This document shows, piece by piece, positions 1-8,523 of a stretch of 64,000 nucleotides of DNA; positions within the stretch are counted from its first letter, which is position 1, and every line of letters starts with the position of its first letter. Position numbers and translations under genes: made by a program. Origin of the DNA: Methylobacterium isbiliense (GTDB lineage: Bacteria; Pseudomonadota; Alphaproteobacteria; Rhizobiales; Beijerinckiaceae); the NCBI RefSeq assembly GCF_022179325.1, contig NZ_BPQQ01000067.1:1-64000 (forward strand). The letters are read 5' to 3'. The notes beneath the pieces are model-generated. The model worked only from the letters and a program-made list of their open reading frames with translations, was not told where the DNA came from and did no database searches.

Positions 1-58
1 GGAGGCGGTGCTGATCGCGACTGCGGCCGGCGTGCACCCGACCGATCCCGGCGCCTAG
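1..58 (+). CDS. 3' end of an unidentified gene (partial)
   Basis: An open frame runs in from the window edge and stops at TAG (56-58), giving the C-terminal residues EAVLIATAAGVHPTDPGA. The composition is protein-like, but 18 residues are too few to assign a family. It could be chance readthrough. Confidence 0.3.
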   Translation, partial: EAVLIATAAGVHPTDPGA

Positions 59-121
59 GGCGCGCAGCCCGGCGCCTGCGAGGGAGGCGGGCCGCTACGC
101 TCCCGTGACAGCCAGCGAACG

Positions 122-226
122 CTAAGCAGATTTCGCAAAAGTGGTCGCCGGTTTTGCGATAAAATCCGCGAAGAAACAAGAACCTAAGCGGACGAAGCGT
201 TGGCTTGCCAACGCAAGTCTGCTTAG
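122..226. repeat. Palindromic 105-bp element with terminal inverted repeats
   Basis: CTAAGCAGATTT (122-133) is matched as an inverted repeat by 215-226 with one mismatch; the outer 9 bp are perfect. Inside lie two hairpins: TCGCAAAA paired with TTTTGCGA around 132-160, and GCGTTGGC-TT-GCCAACGC at 197-214. The right terminus contains the TAA stop of the leftward Crp/Fnr gene. It resembles a small miniature-transposon or REP-type element. Only one copy was seen in the window, so mobility is not shown. Confidence 0.5.
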
Positions 227-1032
227 AGGTACCCGGCCTTGAGATACGCGACCTCGAACTCCGCGAGTTGGCGCAGCCGCCGCGGCGCGAGGATGTGCAG
301 ACAGCGTCCTTGCAGCGAGATCAACCCGTCACGCCGCAGAACTTGCAGCACCCGGTTCACGTGCACGCTCGATAGTCCGAGCGTGTCGGCGAGGTCCAAC
401 TGCGTCAGCGGCAGATCATACTGACCATCCGTCACCTGGCCGATCGATCCGAGGCGCTCCATCAGCTCGCACAGGAGATGCGCCATGCGCTCGACACCCG
501 AGCGCATGCCGAGATTGACCACCCACTCGCGCGCCGTCGCCTCTTCGACGAATCTGGCGCGCTGCAGCGCGAGCGCGATGCGAGGGTGCCGGCCGAGCAG
601 GTCGAGGTACGCCGCGCGCGGAACCTTGGCGATGTGACAGGGCGTGAGGGTCTCGAGCGTGTGGTGGAGCGGGTGGCCGTGGAGAGCGCCGCGGTCGCAT
701 AGATCGCCGGGGACCAGATAGGCGACGATCTGGCGGCGGCCGGACACGCGGCGCTTGTAGCGGCTCGCGAACCCGGCGAAGACGATGAGCGCGTGGTCGG
801 GCACGCTGTCCTGCTCCACGAGAACGGCGTGCCGCTCGACCGGTCGGACATGGCCGATCAGGTCCACGAGCGCCGTTCGATCCTGCTCCGTGAGCGGGGC
901 AAAGCCATCGAGCTTGCGAGCCAGCGCACAGGCGGGCCGGTCCCCTTCCGGCGTCGGAGCCAAACGAGGTGGTACGCGCGCGCCTCCGGAGACGGCCGAC
1001 TCCATCACGGCGATTGGGACTGGGGTCTCCAT
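223..1032 (-). CDS. Crp/Fnr family transcriptional regulator
   Basis: A 269-residue cytoplasmic DNA-binding regulator. An N-terminal cyclic-nucleotide-binding-type beta-barrel (about residues 45-150, with AYLVPGDLCDRGALHG in the region where cNMP proteins carry their turn) is followed by a long dimerisation helix and a Crp-type winged helix-turn-helix (about 205-255, TQLDLADTLGLSSVHVNRVL). The ATG at 1032 was chosen over the longer open frame because GGAGGAG lies 6 nt upstream and the extension has no homology-like composition. No Fnr-type N-terminal cysteine cluster is visible, so the signal is unknown. Such regulators are numerous in methylobacteria. Target genes cannot be told from the sequence. 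Confidence 0.9.
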   Translation of the reverse strand: METPVPIAVMESAVSGGARVPPRLAPTPEGDRPACALARKLDGFAPLTEQDRTALVDLIGHVRPVERHAVLVEQDSVPDHALIVFAGFASRYKRRVSGRRQIVAYLVPGDLCDRGALHGHPLHHTLETLTPCHIAKVPRAAYLDLLGRHPRIALALQRARFVEEATAREWVVNLGMRSGVERMAHLLCELMERLGSIGQVTDGQYDLPLTQLDLADTLGLSSVHVNRVLQVLRRDGLISLQGRCLHILAPRRLRQLAEFEVAYLKAGYL

Positions 1033-1099
1033 CGGGGCTCCTCCAGGATGACGCCCCTTCTCACTCACCGCCGCGGGGCGAGTACATCCGGCCCGTCCC

Positions 1100-2197
1100 T
1101 TAGGAGCCCTCCGGTCCGCGCGCTTCGATGTCCTTGCTCCGGTAGGCCATCGCGGGAGCAAGCCGCGCGATGTGCGGCCACCATCGCGCGCGCAAGTCGA
1201 GGTAGGCCTGCGCGGCCGTCTCGTCTCGTGCGACCGCGATGCCTGCCTCGGCAAGCCGGGACGCTGCCCTCTCCCAATGGGCGCGCCACCGCTGTCGCTC
1301 GTGGGGATCGCCCGCCTCTGCCTCCGGCGGATGGTTTGGCAGGAACGCCGTTTCAAGCGTGACGACCAGCATCTGGGCCACGCGCCAGAGTGCCTCGACC
1401 GCGGCGGCCTGCTTCAGCCACGCCGTCTCCTCGCCCGCGAGCGTGCTGCGGATCAACGATGCCGTATCGAGCGCGAGGTGGGCCTGCGCCGAGACCGAAT
1501 AGTAAGGCTGCTGGAACCGGAAGTAGAACAGCACCGGGTAGAAATGATGGGTCTCCTTCATGGCGGCCATCGCTTCGCCGAGCGTGACAAGATGGCTGTA
1601 GCCGGCGCTGAACTGCCCGCGGGGTCCGAGCCTTGCCAGCAACTCACCCGCGTCCGAGGTCTCCCCCGAGAGGACATGGAATTGCAGCCCGAGCGCATTG
1701 CGCTGCCGCAGGGCGCCGTAGACCTGCATGATGTAGGTCAAGACCAGCGACGTCACTGACATTCCGATCAGCGAATTCGCCAGATAAACGGCGCGGTAGG
1801 CATCGGTCATGGGCTTGAAGTCGCTGGCGCCGACGATCGCCATGCTGCTGCCCCCGGCATAGAGCGCGGTGAGGAAATCCGTGGGGGTTGGGCCGTTGCC
1901 CGCCTGCACGCCCGTGCCGAGACCGGGATGGATGATGAGCCCGGCGCCGAGCGTCAGGCCGCCGGCCCAGAGCAGGACGTAGAGAAGGAGGATAGCCGGG
2001 CCGCAGAATGACAACACGATCGCGCGTCGCCTGCCGGCCGCCTCGGCGGTGCGGCGAAAGGCGATCCAGGCGAGATGCGCGGCACGCTCGGCGATCAGCC
2101 CGGTGCCGATGCGGGCATACAGGATGGTGAGGAAGACGTCGACGAGGACGATCCCCATCACGAGGGCGCCTGACGCGCGTTCGAGGACGGATAGCAT
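1100..2197 (-). CDS. Predicted potassium-channel-like integral membrane protein
   Basis: A 365-residue protein with an N-terminal hydrophobic helix (residues 8-30), a second near 60-90, a re-entrant or pore-like stretch about 115-135, and another helix about 140-165. A long hydrophilic C-terminal cytoplasmic region follows. Two helices flanking a pore-like segment resemble bacterial two-TM ion-channel domains, but a canonical TVGYG selectivity filter is absent: the corresponding stretch reads GGSSMAIVGASDF. Function is therefore tentative. It is co-directional with and just upstream of the Crp/Fnr gene (67 bp gap) and may share its transcript. The ribosome-binding site is weak. Confidence 0.55.
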   Translation of the reverse strand: MLSVLERASGALVMGIVLVDVFLTILYARIGTGLIAERAAHLAWIAFRRTAEAAGRRRAIVLSFCGPAILLLYVLLWAGGLTLGAGLIIHPGLGTGVQAGNGPTPTDFLTALYAGGSSMAIVGASDFKPMTDAYRAVYLANSLIGMSVTSLVLTYIMQVYGALRQRNALGLQFHVLSGETSDAGELLARLGPRGQFSAGYSHLVTLGEAMAAMKETHHFYPVLFYFRFQQPYYSVSAQAHLALDTASLIRSTLAGEETAWLKQAAAVEALWRVAQMLVVTLETAFLPNHPPEAEAGDPHERQRWRAHWERAASRLAEAGIAVARDETAAQAYLDLRARWWPHIARLAPAMAYRSKDIEARGPEGS

Positions 2198-2618
2198 GGG
2201 ACAGCCCGCCGCGAGGCCCTGTGCGCCGCAGGCGCCGCTCCCGTGGCGAACCGGCCGCTGCCGTCTCGGTTCCTGCGATGCATCCCTAGGGCGATCCCGG
2301 CGGTCGAACGTCCAGGCTCGATCGTGATGCCGCTTCCGTCCGCAAGCCGGGTGAGTCGTCCCGCCGATCGAACGGAGCCACGGCGGTCCAGAAGGCGATT
2401 TTCAGCTCGGGGCACCGGCGGTCGAGCACAGCCTCGGTCGCCGTGAAAGCGGCCCGCATCGGAGGTTTCCTAGGGAGTCGTCCGCAGGAACTGGGCGTCG
2501 CTCGTCCCGGTTCGGCTCGTTGCAGTCCCGACCACCATCCCCGCGAGGGCTCAAGCCCGACAGGGCCGCACGGCGTCGACGCCGGCTCTCGCACCTCAGC
2601 CGATGGGAGAAGAAGGCG
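2198..2618. other. Divergent intergenic region
   Basis: This gap separates the leftward channel-like gene from the rightward dehydrogenase and should hold both promoters. Open frames across it lack convincing ribosome-binding sites and protein-like composition. No clear operator was recognised. Confidence 0.5.
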
Positions 2619-3794
2619 ATGCGAGCCCTGGTTTGGCATGGGAAGGAAGATATTCGCTGTGACACCGTCACCGATCCGGAGATCGAAGACGGTCGCGACG
2701 TGATCGTCAAAGTCACGAGTTGCGCGATCTGCGGCTCGGACCTGCACCTGTTTCACAACTTCATTCCCGCCATGCTCCCCGGCGATGTCATGGGCCACGA
2801 GACCATGGGCGAAGTCGTCGAGACCGGGCGCGGGCTCAATGGAAAGCTGAAGAAGGGCGATCGGGTCGTGGTGCCCTTCACCATCGTCTGCGGCGAGTGC
2901 GACCAGTGCAAGCGCGGCTACTTTTCCGTCTGTCAGAGAAGCAACCGCAAGAAGCACCTCGCCGACAAGGTCTTCGGGCACACCACCGCGGGCCTGTTCG
3001 GCTACACCCACCTCACCGGCGGCTACCCGGGCGGCCAGGCCGAGTACCTGCGCGTGCCGTTCGCCGATGCGACGGTCCAGAAGGTGCCTGACGGTATTCC
3101 TGACGAGAAGCTGCTCTTCCTCTCTGACATTTTCCCGACCGGCTGGCAGGCGGCCGTCCAGGCTGACATCCAGCCCACCGACACCGTGGCGATCTGGGGT
3201 TGCGGGCCGGTCGGCCAGATGACGATCCGCTCGGCCGTCCTCCTGGGCGCCGAACAGGTCGTCGCCATCGATCACCTGCCGGAGCGGTTGGAGATGGCCG
3301 AGGCGGGTGGCGCCATCACGATCAACTTCGACGAAGAGAACGTCGTCGAGCGGCTGAACGAGTTGACCGGGGGTGAGGGTCCCGAGAAATGCATCGACTG
3401 CATCGGCATGGAAAGCCACGTCACGCCCTCCATGCCGGATACGATCTACGACCGGGCCAAGCAGATTGTCATGGCCGAGAGCGATCGGCCGCATGTGCTG
3501 CGTGAGATGATCTATGTGTGCCGACCGGGGGGCCTGATCTCGATCCCGGGCGTCTACGGCGGTTTGATCGACAAGATCCCGATGGGCGCGGCGATGAACA
3601 AGGGCCTGACGTTCCGCATGGGCCAGACCCACGTTCAGCGCTGGACCGCCGATCTCTTGCGCCGGATCGAAGAGGAGCAGATCGACCCCTCCTTCGTCAT
3701 CACGCACGAGGTCCCGCTCGACAAGGGACCGGAGATGTACCGGATGTTCCGGGACAAGCAGGACAGCTGCATCAAGGTCGTTCTCAAACCCTGA
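2619..3794 (+). CDS. Zinc-dependent alcohol dehydrogenase, glutathione-independent formaldehyde dehydrogenase-like
   Basis: A 391-residue medium-chain dehydrogenase/reductase. The N-terminal catalytic domain carries the active-site zinc ligands (Cys in CAICGSDLHLFH, GHE near residue 60) and the structural zinc cluster CGECDQCKRGYFSVC near 90-110. The Rossmann NAD(P) motif is GCGPVGQM near residue 195. The insert and C-terminus match the long formaldehyde dehydrogenase-like subgroup rather than short alcohol dehydrogenases. The substrate could be formaldehyde or another aldehyde or alcohol; sequence alone does not decide. The ATG at 2619 follows GGGAGAAG. The next gene begins 18 bp downstream, so the two probably form an operon. 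Confidence 0.9.
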   Translation: MRALVWHGKEDIRCDTVTDPEIEDGRDVIVKVTSCAICGSDLHLFHNFIPAMLPGDVMGHETMGEVVETGRGLNGKLKKGDRVVVPFTIVCGECDQCKRGYFSVCQRSNRKKHLADKVFGHTTAGLFGYTHLTGGYPGGQAEYLRVPFADATVQKVPDGIPDEKLLFLSDIFPTGWQAAVQADIQPTDTVAIWGCGPVGQMTIRSAVLLGAEQVVAIDHLPERLEMAEAGGAITINFDEENVVERLNELTGGEGPEKCIDCIGMESHVTPSMPDTIYDRAKQIVMAESDRPHVLREMIYVCRPGGLISIPGVYGGLIDKIPMGAAMNKGLTFRMGQTHVQRWTADLLRRIEEEQIDPSFVITHEVPLDKGPEMYRMFRDKQDSCIKVVLKP

Positions 3795-3812
3795 CACTTC
3801 GCGGGAGAGACC

Positions 3813-4412
3813 ATGACGAACATGTCAAGCATCGCGAACCTTTCGCGCATCGCGCGATCCGAGGGCGATCCGAAGGTCCTTCACTCCGGGCCGAGTTCGC
3901 GCGGCGTGCCGGACAGCGTCGCGCGAGGGCTCGGCTGGTTCAGCCTCGGGCTGGGTCTGACCGAACTCCTGGCGCCCGGGCGCATCACGCGTGCGCTCGG
4001 AATGGAGGGCAAGGAGGCCCTGGTGCGCGTCTACGGAGCCCGCGAGATCGGCAGCGGCATCCTCTCGCTGTCGGCCGACAAGAAGCTCGGGCTCTGGAGC
4101 CGCGTCGCCGGCGACGGCCTCGACATTGCAACCGTGCTGACGGCGCTTCGGCGAGACAACCCGAAGCGCGACAATGTCGTCATCGCTCTGGCCCTGCTGC
4201 TCGGCATCACGGCCGTCGACCTGATCGACGCCCAGGCGACCACGGTGCGGCACAGCCGCAGTGCGGGACGGAAGCGATCCTACCGGAACCGCAGTGGTTT
4301 TCCGCGCGGCGTCAAGGCATCCCGCGGCGCGGCGCGGGACTTCAAGACGCCGCCCGACCTGCGGCACGCCCCACCGCTCGCTGCGGTCTCGCAGCGTACC
4401 TCCGCTGTCTGA
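3813..4412 (+). CDS. Conserved hypothetical membrane protein
   Basis: A 199-residue protein preceded by GGGAGAGACC. The central part (about residues 37-145) has three to four moderately hydrophobic segments, including GLGWFSLGLGLTELLAPG and NVVIALALLLGITAVDLID, with a conserved-looking YGAREIGSGIL motif. This resembles the small membrane proteins often found beside cyclase/dehydrase genes in Rhizobiales. The last 50 residues are basic and low-complexity. It lies 18 bp behind the zinc dehydrogenase and is probably co-transcribed. No function can be assigned. Confidence 0.7.
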   Translation: MTNMSSIANLSRIARSEGDPKVLHSGPSSRGVPDSVARGLGWFSLGLGLTELLAPGRITRALGMEGKEALVRVYGAREIGSGILSLSADKKLGLWSRVAGDGLDIATVLTALRRDNPKRDNVVIALALLLGITAVDLIDAQATTVRHSRSAGRKRSYRNRSGFPRGVKASRGAARDFKTPPDLRHAPPLAAVSQRTSAV

Positions 4413-4559
4413 GGCAGCTCGGTCCAGGTCGGGACCTTGAGTCTGCCGGAGCGGCTCGCATGCCCGTGGACGTGGCGCCCTGCGTAGAGCGCAGGCCTCC
4501 ACGAGCCGCCCAGCGCGTGAGGCTACTCAGTGTCGGCCCGACCGACCAGCGTTGGATCG

Positions 4560-4592
4560 GGCCCCGGCTGATCGAGAGGATCAGCCGGGGCC
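4560..4592. terminator. Perfect 14-bp hairpin, probable terminator
   Basis: GGCCCCGGCTGATC (4560-4573) pairs perfectly with 4579-4592 around a GAGAG loop. It lies in the 337-bp gap (4413-4749) after the dehydrogenase and membrane-protein pair. There is no T tract, so it would be an atypical terminator or a 3'-end stabilising structure. The rest of the gap shows no gene. Confidence 0.6.
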
Positions 4593-4749
4593 AGACGAGC
4601 TGGAGATGAAGCGAGGATGGAGGTCCAGCGCTCATAGAGCCGGGCAAACGCTGCGCCCCATCGAGCCAAAGGCCGCATCGAGCAGAATAACCGTCATCTC
4701 TTCGTTCATGAGGAAAATATCGCCGGTCTGCCGTGCGATGGAGGTACAT

Positions 4750-5910
4750 ATGTCCGGGCGCATGACGGTTCCCTTGATGATAGGAATGCTCCTGGCCACC
4801 ACATCCCTCGCGCAACACAGTGCAGCACCATCTCAGGGAGCAGCGCAGCTGCAGCAGGTCGCCAGCTTTGAGCATCAAGTGACCGGAGTGACCGTTTCGA
4901 AGGATGGGCGCATCTTCGTCAATTTCCCGCGCTGGACCGAGGATGCACCGATCTCGGTTGCCGAGGTGACACGCGACGGCCGGATCAAACCTTACCCTGA
5001 TGACGAGTGGAATTCCTGGCGTAATGCCAAGAAGAACCAGATGTCGGCCGGGGATCATTTTGTCTGCGTTCAGAGCGTCGTGGCCGATTCAAAAGGCAAT
5101 CTCTGGATCGTCGATCCGGCAGCGCCGGCCACAGCACCTGTTGTGCAGGGCGGGCCCAAGCTCGTCGGCATCGACCTGAAGACGAACAAGGTTGCGCAGG
5201 TGATCCGCTTCGACGAGACGATCGCACCTCAGGGCAGCTACCTGAACGATGTCCGGTTTTCCCCCGATGGGCGGCATGCCTATCTGTCAGATGCCGGGGC
5301 CAAGGGTGCTCTCGTTGTCGTGGATCTCCAGAATGGCAAGGCGCGACGTGTCCTTGACGGCCATCCGAGCACCCAACCGGAGAAGGATGTGGTGGTGAGG
5401 ACCGATGGGCATGAGTTGCGCCGGCCCGACGGGCGGGGCGTCGAGTTTGCCGCCGACAGCATCGCGCTCTCTCCCGATGGACGCACGCTCTATTGGAAAG
5501 CCCTGACCGGCCGAACCCTCTATCGCATTCCAACGGATGCCTTGGAGAACCCGCGTCTGTCTGCGAGGGACCTCGAAGCCCATGTGGAGCGTGCCGCCGA
5601 AACCGAACCGACGGACGGTCTTTGGATCGACGGGCGCGGCCGGCTTTATCTGAGCGCGATCGAACAGGATGCCGTGAAGGTCCGCGATGGGGATCGCGTC
5701 AGCACTCTCGTACAGGATAAGCGGCTGCGCTGGCCCGATACGTTCTCGGAAGGGCCCGACGGGACCATCTATGTCACCAGTTCCCGCATCCAGGACATGA
5801 GCTGGTTCCGGCCCGAGGCCGGCCCGCGCCTTGCGACGCAGTTGTGGCGCATCGAGGCGACGGGCGCGCGGCCGTCAGGTGAAGGTGGAAAAGCGCCTTC
5901 CCGGCCGTAG
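4750..5910 (+). CDS. Secreted SMP-30/major royal jelly (yellow)-like beta-propeller protein
   Basis: A 386-residue protein. The ATG at 4750 was chosen because GGAGGT lies 5 nt upstream and the product then begins with a signal peptide (hydrophobic core about residues 6-20, cleavage after LAQ). The mature part is a six-bladed propeller of the MRJP/yellow type: repeated strand motifs such as VTVSKDGRIFVNFPRW, VVADSKGNLWIVDPA, DVRFSPDGRHAYLSD and IALSPDGRTLYWK. Family members include lactonase-like and dopachrome-conversion-like proteins; the bacterial substrate is unknown. It is likely periplasmic. The 5' end appears less GC-rich than its neighbours, which hints at acquisition. Confidence 0.85.
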   Translation: MSGRMTVPLMIGMLLATTSLAQHSAAPSQGAAQLQQVASFEHQVTGVTVSKDGRIFVNFPRWTEDAPISVAEVTRDGRIKPYPDDEWNSWRNAKKNQMSAGDHFVCVQSVVADSKGNLWIVDPAAPATAPVVQGGPKLVGIDLKTNKVAQVIRFDETIAPQGSYLNDVRFSPDGRHAYLSDAGAKGALVVVDLQNGKARRVLDGHPSTQPEKDVVVRTDGHELRRPDGRGVEFAADSIALSPDGRTLYWKALTGRTLYRIPTDALENPRLSARDLEAHVERAAETEPTDGLWIDGRGRLYLSAIEQDAVKVRDGDRVSTLVQDKRLRWPDTFSEGPDGTIYVTSSRIQDMSWFRPEAGPRLATQLWRIEATGARPSGEGGKAPSRP

Positions 5911-6288
5911 GCGATATCGGCAGACAGCGGTTCGCGCGGCGTTCGACGTTCTGTCCGTCGCACTGGTCTCATCCCAAGGAAGCTGGAACGGACTGTGTGG
6001 ACCAGGGGGTTGCCGCCGACCGGAGCTTCACCGCGAGCCACGGACCCAACGGCATTCCAGCCTGTTCGCGGATGCGCGACAGCGATCGCGGTGGAGGGGC
6101 GAACCGACCCGGAGGCGGACGTGGTGCGCGGCTCTGAGGCGACCGTGCGCAGTGCGATCACCGACAATGGTCGCGCTCCGCTCGGTGCGGCCGGCATGCG
6201 ACGCCCGGCCGGTGCCGCCGGGCAGCCCCGTCGATCCCGAGCTTGCCCGGGATCGAGATCGATGCGGCAGCATCCTGGGCCGGTGGGA
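5911..6288. other. Intergenic region between convergent genes
   Basis: The region between the propeller gene and the 3' end of the leftward DoxX-like gene. Open frames here lack ribosome-binding sites and domain-like composition. I see no gene or clear element. Confidence 0.5.
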
Positions 6289-6951
6289 TCAGGTGGCGGT
6301 CCTGACGAGGACACCGGCCGCCCCGTAGGTCAGGTGCGGCGGATGGGAGCGGCGCAGCATCCCGTCGAGGCCGAGGCTGCGGCCGGCCCCGAGCAGGGCG
6401 AACAGCCCCATCAGGAGCATCAGGAACACGTAGCTCCAGGGCCATTCCTGCGGGTGCTTGTAGAGCCCGAGCCAGAGCTGGGCCACGAACAGCACGCCGA
6501 CCAGCCCGACGAGGCGTACGCCGAGCCCAAGGATCAGCGAGGCGGCGAAGGTCAGCTCCACCAGGAAGACCGCGACGTTCACGACGTGGAAGTTCGGCGT
6601 CGGCAGGACGAGCGTCTCGATCAATCGGCCATGGACCGCGAAGGCGGCATTCCCCACCTCCTGGCCGGTCCAGTAGTAGAGCCCGTTCCCGGTGGAGAAG
6701 AGCGGCAGCTTCCAGAACAGGTTCTGGAACCACATCAGCCCGACGAGGACGCGCGCGGCGAAGAGGCCGAGGTCGCGGCCCGTGCGTTGGGCGGGATCGA
6801 TCGCCCATTCGCGGACCGCCACGGCGAGGCCGCCGAGGAGAAGGAGGGCCAGCAGCCCCATCATCACCCAGCGCCAGGGGCCCAGGGCCGCTTGGTCGCC
6901 GTGCGACGCGAGCAGGAAGCCCAGGATGTCGGTGACGGGATCGGTGCGCAT
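6289..6951 (-). CDS. DoxX/DoxD-like four-helix membrane protein
   Basis: A 220-residue inner-membrane protein with hydrophobic helices near residues 25-45, 60-80, 120-145, 147-165 and 170-190. The segments RVLVGLMWFQNLFWKLP and FLVELTFAASLILGLGVRLVG match the DoxX / thiosulfate:quinone oxidoreductase small subunit family. In other organisms such proteins take part in quinone-linked oxidation of sulfur compounds or organise redox complexes. It is the last gene of the leftward operon, 12 bp behind the permease. Its presence with selD suggests a membrane redox step in selenium or sulfur handling, which is inference. Confidence 0.8.
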   Translation of the reverse strand: MRTDPVTDILGFLLASHGDQAALGPWRWVMMGLLALLLLGGLAVAVREWAIDPAQRTGRDLGLFAARVLVGLMWFQNLFWKLPLFSTGNGLYYWTGQEVGNAAFAVHGRLIETLVLPTPNFHVVNVAVFLVELTFAASLILGLGVRLVGLVGVLFVAQLWLGLYKHPQEWPWSYVFLMLLMGLFALLGAGRSLGLDGMLRRSHPPHLTYGAAGVLVRTAT

Positions 6952-6963
6952 GGCTCGGCTCGC

Positions 6964-8523
6964 TCAGGCGGTGAGGGGTTCGGGGGCGGGCCTCGCATGC
7001 GGCCCGGCGAGGCGGACCGGCAGGTCGGCGATGCGCAGGCTCCGCCGCAGGGCCCGCGACAGGGCGTCGACCGCGATCGCGAGCAGCGCGGTCGCGAGGA
7101 TCAGCACCGCCGCCACGTCCAGGCGCAGTTCCGCGATCGCCGCGTCCACGTAGAAGCCCAGCGTGGCGACGCCGAGAATCCCGAAGATCGCGCTCTCGCG
7201 CAGGATGATCTCCCAGCGGTAGAGCAGGTAGGCCAGGAACTGGCCGTAGAGCCGCGGCACCGTCTCGTAGGCGTAGAGGTTGAGTCCGCGCGGGGCATCG
7301 GGGCGATAGCTCAGCCCGTCGGCGTGGCGCCCCAGCAGGTAGCCGATGATGCCCGCATTGTGGATGGACAGCGCCAGGATCGCCGGCAGCATCGAGGGAC
7401 CGAGGAGCTGCAGCGCCACATAGGCCAGCATGTACTCGGGCGTCGAGCGCAGGGTCACGAGCAGGACGCGGCCGAGCGGCCGCCCCAGCGGTCCCGTGAA
7501 GCGCCGCGAGGTCAGCGGGAACAGCAGCAGCGCCCCGACCGCGGTGGCGACGAGCGCGATCTGCGCCAGAACCAGGGTCTGCACGGCGCCCGGCAGGATC
7601 TGGCCGGTGAGGATCGGCCGGAACCACGCCCACAGGGCCGCTCCGGTCGCAGGCCAGCTCTCGGGAGCGAGGAGCGCCGCGCCGCGCAAGGGAGCCGGCA
7701 CGATGTCGTGTCCGAGAAAGCGGGCGAGGCTGGCCCCGATCTCGACCGCCCCCACGGTCGCGGGCAGCACCAGCACTGAGCCGGCGGCGAGAAGCGGCAG
7801 GGTCCAGCCCCGCACCCAGAGCCGGCGGGTGCCGATGAGCGCGTAGAAGGCCAGGAGCCACGCTCCCGCCTCGCCGTAGCGCCCCTGCCGGAAGGCGGAT
7901 TCGAGGTAGAAGCCCATGGTCGGCAGGCCGATGAAGCCGAGCACCAGCGTCGAACGCAGCCCGCATTCGAGCCGGTAGAAGGTGTAGGCGCGGATCGCGC
8001 CCGCGACCTCCGGCAGGCGCGCATAGGCGAAGGCCGACACCGTGCCGGTGCCGGCGGGCAGCGCCCTCAGGGCTGCGAGGTCGGCCTCCTCGATGATCTC
8101 GGCATAGACCTTGGCGCAGATGCCGGCGTAGGGCAGGGCGATGGCGAGGATGCCCGTGGTCGCCGAGAGGCCGAAGACCTGCATCAGGAGGAGCGCCCAG
8201 AACAGTTCGTGCACGGCGCGCAGGAGCGCGCAGGCGATCCGGACCGAGCGGAACCGGGCGAACGGAATCGCCAGCAGGAAGCCGGCCCCCGCACCGAGCC
8301 CGACGCCGAGCACCGCGAAGGCCACCGTGTAGAGGATGCTGGCGGCCTCGACCGCCAGGAAGTCCGGCCGCACGAGGCCGCCGAGCAGGCGCTGCAGATC
8401 CGCCCAGGGATGCAGGCTGGTCACGTGGAGATCGGCGGCGAGGAGCGCCGCGAGGCCGAGCGCCGCGATCCAGCGGCTGACTGCGGCGTAGCCCGCCGCT
8501 GGCGTGAGGCCCCGGGACCTCAC
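6964..8523 (-). CDS. Tandem PhnE-like ABC permease with two fused membrane domains
   Basis: A 519-residue inner-membrane permease. It has two successive binding-protein-dependent transport domains: one about residues 55-225 with an EAA-type loop near IIEEADLAALRALPAG, and a second about 310-490 with the matching loop around GLNLYAYETVPRLYGQ. Each ends in the phosphonate-permease-like patch RSTLVLGFIGLPTMGFYLE or RESAIFGILGVATLGFYVD. Ordinary PhnE is about 260-290 residues with one such domain, so this is a gene fusion supplying both halves of the channel. The start overlaps the ATPase stop by 4 nt, indicating translational coupling. The likely substrate is an oxyanion related to phosphonate/phosphite; selenium is inferred from the neighbouring selD. 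Confidence 0.88.
   Translation of the reverse strand: MRSRGLTPAAGYAAVSRWIAALGLAALLAADLHVTSLHPWADLQRLLGGLVRPDFLAVEAASILYTVAFAVLGVGLGAGAGFLLAIPFARFRSVRIACALLRAVHELFWALLLMQVFGLSATTGILAIALPYAGICAKVYAEIIEEADLAALRALPAGTGTVSAFAYARLPEVAGAIRAYTFYRLECGLRSTLVLGFIGLPTMGFYLESAFRQGRYGEAGAWLLAFYALIGTRRLWVRGWTLPLLAAGSVLVLPATVGAVEIGASLARFLGHDIVPAPLRGAALLAPESWPATGAALWAWFRPILTGQILPGAVQTLVLAQIALVATAVGALLLFPLTSRRFTGPLGRPLGRVLLVTLRSTPEYMLAYVALQLLGPSMLPAILALSIHNAGIIGYLLGRHADGLSYRPDAPRGLNLYAYETVPRLYGQFLAYLLYRWEIILRESAIFGILGVATLGFYVDAAIAELRLDVAAVLILATALLAIAVDALSRALRRSLRIADLPVRLAGPHARPAPEPLTA

Noticed and set aside
1033-1356. N-terminal extension of the Crp/Fnr gene
   Set aside because: It is Arg-rich without family similarity, overlaps the end of the neighbouring gene, and a strong GGAGGAG precedes the ATG at 1032.
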